Shown here: one piece after another, positions 34,465-47,000 of the stretch
Numbering within the stretch: position 1 is the stretch's first letter
Layout: every line of letters starts with the position of its first letter
NCBI GenBank assembly: GCA_030761205.1
Contig: JAULJL010000010.1
Location: forward strand, 5,213,001-5,277,000
DNA length: 64,000 nt
Origin: Fremontodendron californicum
Lineage: Eukaryota > Streptophyta > Magnoliopsida > Malvales > Malvaceae
Direction of reading: 5' to 3'
Translations under genes and position numbers: made by a program
The notes under the pieces: generated by a model
What the model saw: only the letters and a program-made list of their open reading frames with translations
Database searches by the model: none
Told to the model about the DNA's origin: nothing

Positions 34465-37400
34465 GTTTGGTATTCTGGAATGTAAGAGGGCTTAATAGCC
34501 TTCTTAAACAGAAAAGTGTTGCTAGGAGAATTAATAGTCTCAAGGCAGATTTGGTGTGTCTCCTAGAAACTAGAGTGAAGCAAAATAATATGCCAAGAAT
34601 AATGGAGAAGTCATTCTATGGCTGGCAAATGCATCATAATTATTCTTCTGCTTATAATGGCAGAATCTGGTTCATGTGGAGGGACAGATTGCAAGTGAGC
34701 TTGACTGCAGAAATGGACCAAAGCATCACTTGTTCTGTTGCTCTAAATGCTAATAAATTCAGCATAACAGCAGTTTATGGAAGCAATAGTAGCATGGACA
34801 GAAAGAGACTCTGGCAGCATCTTGAAGAATTGCAGAGTTCCTTCTTGGATGAGCCTTGGCTTATTGCAAGGGATTTTAATGTGACAACTCACCCTTCTGA
34901 AAGCTCAGACTTCAAGGGCTCTCATGTCCTAACCCCTGACATGAAGGATATAACTGACTGTATGAACAAGATTGAAGTCTTTGATCATGCAAGCACAGGC
35001 CCAGTGTTTACTTGGACCAATCATCAGATTGAAAGTTTTCTTGCCAAAAAGCTTGATAGAGTGATGGTAAATGCTGATTGGCATATCAGCTTTAGGCAAT
35101 CACATGTGGAGTTTTTACCTCCAGGAGAATCAGATCACTGCCCTGCCTATGTCAGGATGAATGTTGCTATGCATTCACCCCCTAAGCCTTTTAAATTTTT
35201 CAATTTCTGGACAAAGCATCCAGAATACTTGCAGACTGTGGAACATTCTTGGAAGGAGCCTGCAACTGGAGACCCCATGTCTATCCTCTTTCAAAAGCTG
35301 AAGAGACTAAAGTCAGCTTTGAGAACACTCAACTCCACAAGTTATGGGAACATCTCAGAGAGGGTCCAGGAGAAGAGAAAGGAACTGGAAGCTTTGCAGA
35401 TGCAGATACTTTCTCAGTTGCCTTCTCTAGACCTTGTTGCTAAGGAGAAACAGCTTTTCTCTGAGCTCAAGGAGCTCTCATTAGCTGAAGAAAGCTTTTA
35501 TAGGCAGAAATCCAGAATCAGATGGATCAAAGAGGGGGATTAAAACACCAATTTCTTCCACAAACAAGTAGCTACAAGGCACAATAGGAATGTTATCAAG
35601 GTCCTATTTGATGAAACTGGCAAAAAGCTTGAGGAATTTGACCAGATTTCTAATGAAGCCATTGGTTTCTTTCAGAGACTAATGGGAACTGAGGATAGTC
35701 AGGTTACAGGCTGCTCAAAGGACTTCTTGGCTGAGCTGCTCAAGACTCATCTCTCAGAGGATGAGAAGGGGAAAATAACCAGACCAGTTACAAGGGAGGA
35801 AATAAGGAATGCCTTCTTTGTTCAAAATGGTGAAAAGGCCACAGGACCAGATGGGTTCACTGCCCATTTCTTCAAAACATCCTGGCAGATTGTGGGAGAG
35901 GAGGTTATATCAGCTATCTTACACTTCTTTCAAACCAAACACCTCCTGCATGCTTTCAACTCGACAATAGTGGCTTTAGTCCCTAAAAGCTCAAGTCCTA
36001 GCTGCATAAAGGACTTCAGGCCCATTTCATGCTGTACTGTTTTCTACAAAAGCATTACAAGGATCCTGGCAAATAGAATCAAGGAATGTCTTCCTTCCTT
36101 GATCTCAAGTAATCAGAGTGCCTTTGTCAAGGGCAGAAGCATTACTGATAATATACTTATGGCTCAAGAAATGGTGAGAGGGTATGGAAGAACATCTCTC
36201 TCCCCTAGGTGTGCCATCAAGATTGACCTGCAAAAAGCCTTTGATTCCATCAGTTGGACCTTTCTTCTCAAGGTTCTGCTTGCACAAGGATTTCCCCAAG
36301 ATTTTGTGGATTTGATTGAGGTCTGCATCTCATCTCCTAGGTTCTCCATATCCATCAATGGAGGGTTTGTGGGATACTTCAAAGGGGCTAAGGGAATAAG
36401 ACAAGGGGATCCTATTTCCCCATATCTGTTTGTGATGGTGATGAATGTCCTTTCACGGTTGTTGGACACTGGGGCACAGCATGGGCTGTATGCATATCAC
36501 CCAAAGTGTCATAGAATTCAGCTCACTCATCTGTGTTTTGCAGATGACTTATTAATATTCTCAAAGGGAAATTTGGATTCCATCCTGGGAATCAGAGGCT
36601 TGCTGGAATATTTCTATTCCATCTCAGGGCTGCAGCTTAATACTCAGAAGAGTGAGATCTACTCCTCGGGTATTGACTCTTCCAAGCTAGTGGACATTCA
36701 CCTACAGACTGGATTTAAGATAGGACAGCTCCCTGTCAGGTACTTAGGAGTCCCTTTGGTCACTAGGAGACTCACTGAAAAGGACTGTGCTCCATTGATT
36801 GAGAAGATATTGCAGAGGATCAATGGCTGGGCAGCAAAGCAGCTCTCCTATGCAGGTAGACTTCAGCTTATTCAATCAGTACTATTTAATGTGCAAAGCT
36901 ACTGGTGCAGGCATTTTGTACTGCCTAAAGCAGTTATAAAGAGAGTGAACCAGCTTTGCATGAGATTCTTCTGGAAGGGGAAGGAGATCTCAAATCCTGG
37001 GGCAAGGATCAAATGGAGCACCATTTGCTTGCCAAAATCAGAAGGTGGACTTGGCCTAAAAGACTTACTGTCTTGGAACAGGGCTTGTATTCTTCAGCAT
37101 ATATGGTCCTTGCTTGTTCAGGCAGGATCATTATGGATTGCCTGGATAAAAGCCTATGTGCTTAAAGATCAAAGTCTATGGCAGGTCGCTATTAACCAAG
37201 GTAGCAGTTGGACATGGAGGAAGTTGCTGCAGCTGAGGGGATTAGCGATGCAATTCATCACATTCCATGATGGACTACCAGTATGGAAGTACCCTGGAGG
37301 GAAATACACTGTGACAAAGGTCTGGAATGAGCTGAGATCCAAGCAGGAGAAGGTTGGCTGGGAAAAGCTGGTATGGTTCCCACTGCACATCCCTCGACAT

Positions 37401-37886
37401 TCAGTGTTGACTTGGATGGCAATTTTGAATAAGTTGCCTACCAAAGATAGAATGATTGCTTGGGGAATTGAGTTGAATGGAATGTGTGCTCTTTGCCACA
37501 CTAAACCTGAAACTAGAAACCACCTCTTCTCAGAGTGTCTATTTTACAAGGAAATCTGGCAAAGAATCCTCCAGCTATGCCAATTGCATAGAGTAGGTAC
37601 CAGCTGGGATGTTGATTTCCAATGGATGGTCAGGAAGCTTAAAGGGAAGGCTCTTATTTCAACCATTCTACGCCTAGCCTGGAATGCCAGCATTTATCTA
37701 ACATGGAAGGAAAGGAACAACAGATGTTTTTCACAATCTCAATCCACAGTGGAGGAGATCATTGGAAGCATAAAGGAGATAGTTAGGATGAGATTATCGG
37801 GGATGAAGAACATTGCTCCGAATGCAGTTAACACAAGTCTCCGGAATAATTGGAACTTAAGTATTGAAATGTATCCTAGTGAATGA
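34461..37886 (+). pseudogene. LINE ORF2: endonuclease and reverse transcriptase, one in-frame stop
   Basis: 1,141 codons. Endonuclease about residues 1-230: FWNVRGLN (Asn), LLETRV (Glu), ARDFN (usual GDFN with Gly changed to Arg) and GESDHCP (Asp-His) are all present. RT about 440-720: KATGPDGFTAHFFKTSW, DFRPISCCTVFYKSITRILA, NQSAFVKGRSITDNI, IDLQKAFDSISW, GIRQGDPISPYLFVMV and catalytic LCFADDLLIF. C-terminal zf-RVT near 960-1020 (WFPLHIPRHSVLTWMAIL, then CALC and H). No RNase H. A TAA at 35541-35543 breaks KEGD-stop-NTNFFH; CAA to TAA is the likeliest change. Downstream the frame is fully open, with an internal ATG at 35682. The copy is therefore inactive unless the stop is read through. ORF2 begins within the ORF1 stop (ATGA). 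Confidence 0.95.
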
Positions 37887-38189
37887 AGAAGTTGTTGTTG
37901 TTTTCTTAGTTGGTTTCTTTGAGTGCTAGCCTCATATGATGGTTAGAATGTACTTCTTTTAGCAGTTTCTACTGCTTCTTGGATAATAACAATTGACTTA
38001 TCCAAAAAAAAAAAACTAAAGTACCTAATAAAAGTTTTATACCTTTATTAATAGATGTTAATTTTGGTAAAGTGGTACATTTTGATTCAATGACAATATA
38101 TAAATTATAAGCTAATAATATATCAATTACAAACTCTTGTAAATATATATATTTTTTCTAATTTGTCATAGGTATTATGTAAAATATGG

Positions 38190-38510
38190 CGTTTGATCTT
38201 TAGAATATAAGTCGTATGGATGATTCGAGGTGTGCTTCGTTATTGTCTCTTTTCTAAAATTTTGTTTTTATTCCTTTTTTTTCTTTTTATCTTTTTTTTT
38301 TTTTTTTTTTACATGTGTTTTTTATGAGATTGACTTTTTTTGTTCGTGTGCTGAGAATCTTTCGATATCTTTTATTTCTTTCACTCAGGCAATCTCCGTC
38401 GGTTTTCTTTTGTTATTGTTTTGGAATGTTTGTCCTCTCTTTGTTAGTCTCTACTAACTTGTTACTTTCTGATTTTAATAATATTTTCACTTAATAAAAA
38501 ATATATATAT
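38190..38510 (+). mobile_element. Truncated LINE 3' end, duplication copy 1
   Basis: T-rich 3'-UTR-like sequence ending 'gattttaataatattttcac' then TTAATAAAAAA and (TA)n, the form of plant LINE tails. The same relic is at 49760 in copy 2. The 75-aa ORF here stays open in both copies but is low-complexity Phe-rich and not convincing as a protein. Confidence 0.45.
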
Positions 38511-39910
38511 ATATATATATATTATCTAACGAAGATTAATATATTCTTTCGTATCCAGTCTTTTGAGTAGAGGTGACAATTGGACATGTTAGGGTTGGTT
38601 TGTTTTGAATTCGAGTCGGGTTCAAATTTTTTTGAGTTTAAATTTTTTTTGGTTTGAGATTTTTTTGGTTTCGGATTTGGGTTATAAGTCTTTTTATTTT
38701 ATTTTAGATGTAATCACTATTACATAATTTAAATTTTTAAATTCAAAATTAAATTATTAGTTTTTTTAATAGGCTTTTGTATAATATGATATTTTTTAAT
38801 TATATTTATATATTAATATTTGTTAACACCAAAAGGACATAAAAGTAATTTGTTATATAAAATTACTTTGTTACATAATTTATTATAAAAAATATGTTAT
38901 CATATTAATATTTAAAACAATTGATTTAATGAACTCGAATATTCAACATAAATTATGATTTATATCATGTATTTATATAAATATAATTGTACACACTAAT
39001 AATTAAATTAAAATGAACAAATGATTATATTTGAAAAATAAATAAAATTAATGGGCAAAGTTTGTCTTTTAGGCAAATCAAATCAGGTGGGTTTCAATTA
39101 ATATTGAGCAAGATTAAACTTGCAGTGTCAAATCGTCGTCCTGCACAGCAAAAATTTGCCTTCTTGGTGGGACACTTTCAGACGTCCTTGCTGCACAAAA
39201 TTTGCTTAATTATGCTACTTACTGTTTGATAATCTATAATGAAAATTAACAGCTTGCCAAACCCCAAAATGCCCGAGAGTAACTAAATTGGATATATTTG
39301 GGCTGATAGCAGCCCATGAGCTTTATTAGAGTTAAAACAAAAAGAAAAAGAAATAAGAAAGGCAAAAAGGAGAAAACCCATATCTGAAGTTGGTAACTAA
39401 CATAAATAAATGTGTAGAGAGAGAAAGCAAAAACGAGTAAAGGAGGTATGGCTGGCTTGGGAGTTGGGAGTCAGCTGGAGCCGAATAGGCCAAAGCTCAA
39501 GAATAAGGGAGTGTGGCCGTGTGGGTAATTTCAATTTGGAAATAGAAAAGGTAAAGGTAAAAGTAAAAGTAAAAGTAAAGGGCAAAGTTTGATTTGAATG
39601 AACCCCATAACCCAAACAATGAGCACAGAAATGTAGGGGCAAATGCAAATGCAAATGCTTCAGATGCTTCTAGGGATCTGTGCAAATTATATAGATAGAT
39701 ATAGATAATGGAAAGAAAACAGTTTGCGTGTGTTTTAGTGTATCTTAAAAACTCCCCCAGTGGCAGTGGCAGAGGCAGAGTCAAAAGTCAGTAGTGACGA
39801 CGCAATAGACAACGAACTCCTCCTAGGCCCCATTTTTCTCACAATCGAAAAGACTAGGAAGTATGGGCCTTAGCCCCCCATTTCATTTTCTTCCAAATTT
39901 ATTTATTTAA

Positions 39911-41603
39911 GGAAAAAGTATTAAAACCTTCTTGAAGTTTCGGATATAATTTCAGATATTTCTTAAGTTTGAATAATACTTTTTTTTTTTTTAAGCTTGG
40001 ATAATATATATATATATTTTTTTAAATTAATATCATGTCAAAATTATCATTCTATGCTATAGAACATATCTATAGTTGACAAAATAATCTGAACCGTCGG
40101 GTTAGGTAGATCATTTCAAAAATAACGGATTCGAGTCGGGTTCGGGTTTACCATAAACTCGAATTGATTCGCCCCCGATTATTTTTTTATTTATTTTTCT
40201 AACCTTTAATTCTATATATATGATAATTTTATATATTATTAGGAGTGAGCATTCAGTCGGTTTGGTTGGTTAAGTTCCAAAATTTCGAAAATCGATTAAA
40301 CCAACTAAATTTATAAAACCGATCTAACCGACCGACAAATATTCTAAAACCGAAAAAATCGAAATCAACTTAAGTCGGTCGGTTTAATCAATTTTAACTG
40401 TTTAAAAAATAATTTATTTATTGTATATTATATATTATTATATAATATAAATGATATGTTATATTATATTATATATAATTTTAAATTATTATATAAATAA
40501 TTATATTTAAATAAAATTAAAAGAGCCGGTTAGTTTAGTCTATTCGGGATAGGATTATGGGGTTTTTCGGGGTCGAGTTCGAGTTCGGGGTTAGGTGCTA
40601 AAATTTTAAATAAAATCAAATTTGGGGCGATTTCGAATATATCTAAATGGATCCTTTATAGGAAAAAAAAAAGTATTAAAATCCTATGAGGTTTGATCAT
40701 AATTTCATATACCCCTATAGTTTGGATAATACTCTCTTTTCCTCCTAAAAATTAATATCATGCCAAAACTACCCTTCTAATACATAGAATATGTTTAGAG
40801 TTGACAAAATAATCCGAACCGTCGAGTCAAGCTGATAATTTCAAAAAATAACGGGTTCGGGTCGGGTTCGAATTTACCATAAACCTGAATTGACCTGCCC
40901 CCGATTATTTTTTATTTTTATTTTTCTTTTAATTTTTTATGATTTTATATATTATTAGGAGTGAGCATTCAGTTGGTTCGATTAATTCAGTTTTAAAATT
41001 TTAAAAATTGATTAAATCGACTAAACTTATAAAATCGACCGAACCAACCGACAAAGATTCTAAAAATGACCGAACCAACCGACAAAGATTCTAAAACCGA
41101 AAAAATCGAAATTGACTTAAGTCGGTCGGTTTAATCGATTTTAAATATTTAAGAAATAATTTATTTATTCTATATTCTATATTATTATATAATATAAATG
41201 ATATATTATATTATATATAATTTTAAATTATAATATAAATAATTATATTTAAAAAAATTTAAAAGGGTTGGTTAGTTCAGTCTATTCGGAACGGGATCAG
41301 GGGACTTTTTGGGGTTGGGTTTGGAGTCAAAGGCTAAAATTTTAAATAAAATTGGGTTCGGGTCTATACGATTTTTTATTCTATTCGGTTCGGTAGCCGC
41401 AAAGTGTTAAAAACCAGAATACTGCACATTAACCGTTTTTGTCTAAAAGCGAACCTAATCGTGGGTTATCTCCAAAAACCTTAAAGGATAAAATTATCAT
41501 TTGATTCTTTTATAACTTGAATAGGAGGTAAAGTGAAATTTTCAAAACTTTAGGGGGTAAATGAAATTTTCATTAAATCCTATGGGATAAGTGTCTTTTA
41601 CCC
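39911..41603. mobile_element. Inverted-repeat element with internal duplication, 1,693 bp, copy 2 only
   Basis: Short duplication TATTTAA at 39904-39910 and 41604-41610. Left end GGAAAAAGTATTAAAA and right end (complement) GGGTAAAAGACACTTATCC continue as imperfect inverted repeats of about 70-80 bp ('aatttcatatacccctatag' against 'aatttcatttaccccctaaa'). Inside, 39911-40660 and 40661-41390 are two diverged direct copies, each with 'taggagtgagcattcagt' and 'gaccgaaccaaccgac'-type segments. Copy 1 has no insertion at 21700. Superfamily not decided. Confidence 0.7.
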
Positions 41604-42443
41604 TATTTAATTAAAAAAAATTGACTTAAATTAGAATTGATAGAATTGATTTCAACTTGAAAAATCTAATAAAAATTAATAGGTTACATTTGTTCAACCT
41701 AAATTAGAATCGATTTAAATTTGAAAGGATCTTATACCAAACGATTTGAAAGATTAATTCAAAATAACTCAATTAAATTGATTTAATTTTAAATTCAAAA
41801 TGACTTGTACTCAAATAATTATAATGTCAAATTTTAAATAATCCAAATTCATAAAAATTTGAACTCAAAACAACTTGAATTTTCTTTTGACCCAAAGTGG
41901 TCTGATTTGTCCAATTGTCACATCTAATTATGTTCAATCTTATTAGACAATAAATGATTTTAGATTCAAATTTTATTTTAATTTTTAATTGATGCTAATT
42001 TTGATTACACAATATCTATAAAATACAAGACATTTTAGTTTATCTAATTTGAAAAAATAAAAATTCAAACTCTACTCTTCAAAAAAATGATATACATGCA
42101 CTAATCACTAAATTAAATGTTGGAATGCAACAATACATTTTATTATATTCTAACAAAATTGGAGAATTTATCAATGAGATGTTAATTTAATTCATAAGCT
42201 TTCCAATTTAGATTATTAATAATTTTGATTTCAAGTATTATCTAGGATCTTTCACTAACAAAAAACAAAGGCACTTGTTGTATATTCCCATATTTAAAGA
42301 CAGAAACAATGTGGCATAAGAGTTTCTTTGGATGAGAGAAAAAAATAAAAAACGAGTTTCCGAGTCCACAAGGAAAGAGAAAAAGAAAAACTATTGGGTG
42401 GATCCAAAAGCCAATTTATTTAATTTCAATTTAGGATTGTGAT

Positions 42444-42445
<2 letters not shown>

Positions 42446-42489
<44 letters not shown>
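42446..42489. repeat. Poly(T) tract of about 44 nt
   Basis: The equivalent run in copy 1 (near 22811) is only about 12 nt, so it expanded after duplication or is inflated by sequencing or assembly. Confidence 0.9.
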
Positions 42490-42493
<4 letters not shown>

Positions 42494-43794
42494 GATATAA
42501 GACGTTTGAAACATTGTGGGGGTGAGGTCCACTCTACTTCCCACCAACCATGTGATAGTTTATTGCCCACCTCTCTCACGCGCCTCTCTTTTGCATTACT
42601 TATCAAGCCTTTGGGTGAAATGAATGTCTCCTTATGTAATAATTGTAATAAAAATAAATAAATAAATAATGAACTTTTACTCCTTTTTTATAATAAATAA
42701 ATTAAATTAATAGGAAAATTATTAGCGGTTGTGATTTTTTTTTTTAACATAAAATATGCATTTTCTATTTTAAAAATTATCTTATTTATTATCGGTTGAA
42801 TTTTTAATTCTTATAAACAAAATTAATAAAATAACACATATTTTTATGATATATTTAAAATAATAAAAAATTTAACTGTTAATGTATCAAAACTAACTGT
42901 TTTCTATTTATACAACCATCAAATAGAATTAATAAAAAAATATGAATCTCTCGAGCTACAAATAATAAATGTTTATTTACTAAATTAGTGATTTTTTTTT
43001 ATATCAATAATAATCTTATAATGATGTTTCCATTCAAAGATATTGGTAGTAAGATCAATGGTATTGCCACTTTGGCTTCTAAAATTTTCTAATAGTAAGA
43101 AATTAAAACTTGTTTTTATGAAAATTCAAAATTTAAAAGTAAAGAGATTAAAAAAGCAATAAAAGTTAATAATTCAATTTGAATTAAAGAGTCTGGTTAT
43201 TAGAATTTCTAGATACCGATTAATTTTTTTTAATTATTATTTATATTTAATATATTATTTTTACTAAATTTAAGATAAAATAATTTGTTAATTGTATTTT
43301 TTTTTAAATATCACCTTAATCATTGTCACATTTCTTTGAATTAAAATCAATATTAATAATTGGCCTTTCTTTACAAAATCTTCAACTATAAAATTATTAG
43401 AAAAGAGGAAAACGAAATGTGAAAGGAAGTGTTGGGTTGATCCAAATTAAGGGGAAAAGATTTAAGAAAACGAAGATTTTTTGGGGGGACTATTTGTGTT
43501 AAGAATTTGGATTGTAGTTCACGCGCTGCACCAAAGCGGTAGAGTTGAAATTGTCGAGGCCGAAGAGGGCCTGTCAGCTGTTGCTATCTATGGGTCCATT
43601 TGTCCGGGCTCCTTGGGGGTTGAGGGCCCACAAAAGAGTCTAATTTCTTTTATAGGCCCCACCTAAAAGACACCCTTTCTGAATAAGCTATGTATTCCCG
43701 TTGTCAGCCATGGGCCTAGCCCATCCAGACTTTTGGCATTTACAGCTCTCTCTCCACTTTTCAAATTTTTTTTTTACACTCTTTACTTTTAATA

Positions 43795-44045
43795 ATTTCT
43801 ATCATTTTGAGTAAAATTGATAATTTTAGATACGATAAAAGCACGACACGAAAAAAATAAATTAAAACATGATACAAAATAAAAAAAAAAATAATACGAA
43901 CATGACACGAATATGTCAAAATCTATATAATTTGAATTATTAACGTGTCAAACTTTATATAAATATATAATACCTTAAACACGATTATGACATGAAAAAC
44001 TAACACGAACATGATACGACACGAATACACGAATTGTCGGATCTA
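43795..44045. repeat. Dispersed 'ACACGA' repeat, copy 2
   Basis: Ortholog of 24150-24410, same motif order with point differences. Confidence 0.6.
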
Positions 44046-47000
44046 ATTTTGAGTCCTTATTCAATATTTAGTATATGTATTATTTTTATAGAAATTTTGT
44101 TAACGAGTGTTTTTAGGATACCTGTTAAGCTTAGTTAAATTATTATTTATAATAATATTTTGTATTAAATACAATATTTAATAATTAATTTAATAAATTT
44201 CAATGTATTAAAAATTATAATTTACTTAATATCAAAACTTTTTTTTTATAAATCACACCTCAAAGATGTTTTGAAATTTCAATTATTGAATACTAGTTTC
44301 ATAAGAGTTTTGTTAAGGAGTTTCCTCAAATCCTCTTTTAAATTAGTTAAGATATTATTTATAATACTATTTTAGTATTTAATATAATAACTATAGTTAA
44401 TGCTGTTTAAGGCACTTGTTAGTAAAACGGCCCTTTGACAAATTCACAAGCTATTAAATTATAACCCGGAAAAGAGGTTTGAAGTAATTTAGACCACATT
44501 ATTTTAAATGAAGGATATTAACAATTATAGTTGTAGGTTCATTTGAATGGTCAATGAAAGGGTTTTTACTTTCGGTTCATGATGCTGTAGAAATTATTTT
44601 CATCGTCATCCAAACGAAATGTTAATTAAAACGAAAGTTCAATCTCTTTTCAATGAAGTTCGAAAAGCCAACTTGGAAAAAAATAATTAGGGTTTTGATG
44701 TTATGTTATTATTATAACTATAACAATGGTGATAATTAATTGTAAGTATTGAAATGCATTAATCATCAATTTTGGGTAACCAAAAGTGGAAAATTTATCT
44801 GTCATTATTTGATTAGGACATTATATATCTTTCATGCTTCAACGACCTCATCCATTCCTTTTATAAGCTGAAATGATAGCCATTGCTGAACTTTTCAAGT
44901 ATCTTTCGGCACCATAGTATATCAGTATTATTTTCATGTAGACTTTACTCACTTTGGATATATATCAGAAAGGATCTGATGTAATAATTCTATACATTCT
45001 AATTTGAAATAATAACTAATTAATTACTTTTAATACACTTATCAAAATTATTTACACATGAAATTTACTGGTAATGACTCTATATTTGATTTGTCTAAGG
45101 GTTGTACTTAGGTTTGCTCATGGGTCGGGTCGGGTCAGATCGCAGTTTGAATTTTTTTCTACCTTACCAGACTTGGCCCGTTGGCTCGGGTTACTGTTCA
45201 CTTTATATTAAAAAATAAAAAATGTTTTTTATATTAATATTTATATATTTTTATAATTAAATTTAAATAAAAATTATTTTTTTAATCAATAAATAGTGAT
45301 TCGAGCTGAGCTGATCCGGATTACTAAAATATCTACCCGGACCCGACCCAATAAGAACCGGACGGATTGTTCAGTTCATGAACAGGTGTAGTCACTTGTG
45401 CTACTTGTTCACGTCCAATAGCACATTTAATATCTACCCATATTTCAAACTATATAAAATTTAAACAGTCATAAGATTTGTTGATATCCTATTTGGACTG
45501 GCAATGGACAGTTCTACATATTGAGTAGGTGATAAATGAAACTTGCTCTTTAATGATTCTATCAACGTACTACATAAGGTTAAGAGGGAAAAAATGGATC
45601 TTAAATTTGTTTTATTCTCTTTTTTTGGTAAGAAATTATGAGTCTAGTGAGAATTATTACTACTAACTGAAAGGGAGTTTAAGTTATCAATTCAACAATA
45701 TTATACTTAACATGTGTAATTTCTTTAAAAAAACATATATTAATTAAAGGAATGACCAATGTGAAATTGAGTTTATCAACCGACATGCTAGAAGTGGTTC
45801 ACATGCATGATTTATGCATGGGCAGCACCAAGTTGGCATATAAAAAAAAATGTTTTTCCAAAACAAGAAATTAATTAATAGAAATTTCATAATCAATCCA
45901 ACGAATTCTTATCTATATATAAGAGAATTTAAACAAGCTAGTCCAGCTCTTTTGTATGTTGGAAATGTTAAATATTGTAACAACCGGCACAAGCCTATTC
46001 AATTCCAGTTGGAACCTTACTAAATTAATTATAGACATTTATACATAAACTTGTACTATTTATTTGTAATAATCCTAGTTTGTTCCTAAAAAGAATACAG
46101 AAGCAACTTTTTTTGTTGGCCAGTTAGACAGAAGCAAATTCAAAACTTTTCGATGTATCAGATATTAAAGATTATTTAAAGAATTTAAACTTTTCTTGGT
46201 TAAATAAAAAAGAATTTAATTTTTTTTAATAAAAACTGAGAAAGTCTAAAAAAAAAAGAAAAGGAATTAATTCCAAACCTTAAACCTTAAGAACTCACTA
46301 TAATTTTTTTTAATGAAAATGGGATTACTTGGTATAAAGAAAAATTATTATTTGGCATTTTGGTATAGTAATATGTCCCTCAAAGGCTCTAAATTAAGGA
46401 GTACGTTTTTTATACACCAATAATAACGTTTTTTAATTTTAGAAGTGGGTACGTTTTTTATAAATTAACAATAAAGTTTTTTAATTTTATACGGAATTAA
46501 AAAATTATTACATGTCTTATTTAATTTTTTTTTTTAATATCTTAAGAGGTATGTATCACTTTATTAATTTTACTTGTGAAATTTAAAATTGCACTAACTA
46601 TAAATAAGATAGTTTTTTTTTTTTTAAATTAAGTCTCAACTCAAAGATCGTGCTTTTTTTTAAGAAAAAAAAAATAGGGCTTTAAAAATTAATAGCGGCT
46701 AAGCCGAGTTTGAGTTAGAATTTGGCTTAATCATGGATGGAGAGCTTAGTGTTCCTTTATCTAATCTTTATTAAAATCAAATTATGTAGCATTTCTTGAT
46801 TAATATAAAATTTATGTGTATAGTTTTCAAAAATCATGTCCCCACTATGGATATAAATAAGACACTCACCAAACTGAAAAACTTTATAAAGTTTGATAGA
46901 GAGACTCTTTTTCATACTTATTATTATTATATATTTATTTAGCAAAGAACCTTATTTATAATACTAAACAAATCCTCATCTACTTTTTCATTTTTGATGA

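Larger units (their letters stand above)
32751..38011 (+). mobile_element. Full-length L1-type LINE, about 5.26 kb, copy 1 only
   Basis: Flanked by the 14-bp duplication AAACTAAAGTACCT at 32737-32750 and 38012-38025 (first A ambiguous with the tail). The empty site is in copy 2 near 49450 and again near 49580. Order: 253-bp 5' UTR, ORF1 33004-34464, ORF2 34461-37886 with one internal stop, 3' UTR of about 115 bp, A-tail at 38003-38011. Complete 5' end, target duplications and nearly intact ORFs mean a young insertion, later than the segmental duplication. Confidence 0.95.
20876..39035. repeat. Tandem segmental duplication, copy 1
   Basis: Matches 39044-50592 in the same order and orientation. 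Starts at AAAATTAATGGGCAAAG and ends at ATATTTGAA. 18,160 bp because of later insertions: MITE 22452-22635, fold-back element 29592-31078 and LINE 32751-38011. It also keeps two segments missing from copy 2 (27924-28449 and about 31705-32521). Identity is complete over the first ~365 bp and high elsewhere, lower in AT-rich parts. Apart from the mobile elements, no protein-coding gene is evident: ORFs of 60-120 aa are disrupted in the other copy. The segment 23870-24060 is an unusually GC-rich island present in both copies and may be regulatory or a gene remnant. Confidence 0.97.

Noticed and set aside
38230..38457. 75-aa Phe-rich ORF conserved in both duplication copies (49800-50012)
   Set aside because: Length differences happen to be multiples of three within a T-run; the sequence looks like a LINE 3' tail rather than a gene.
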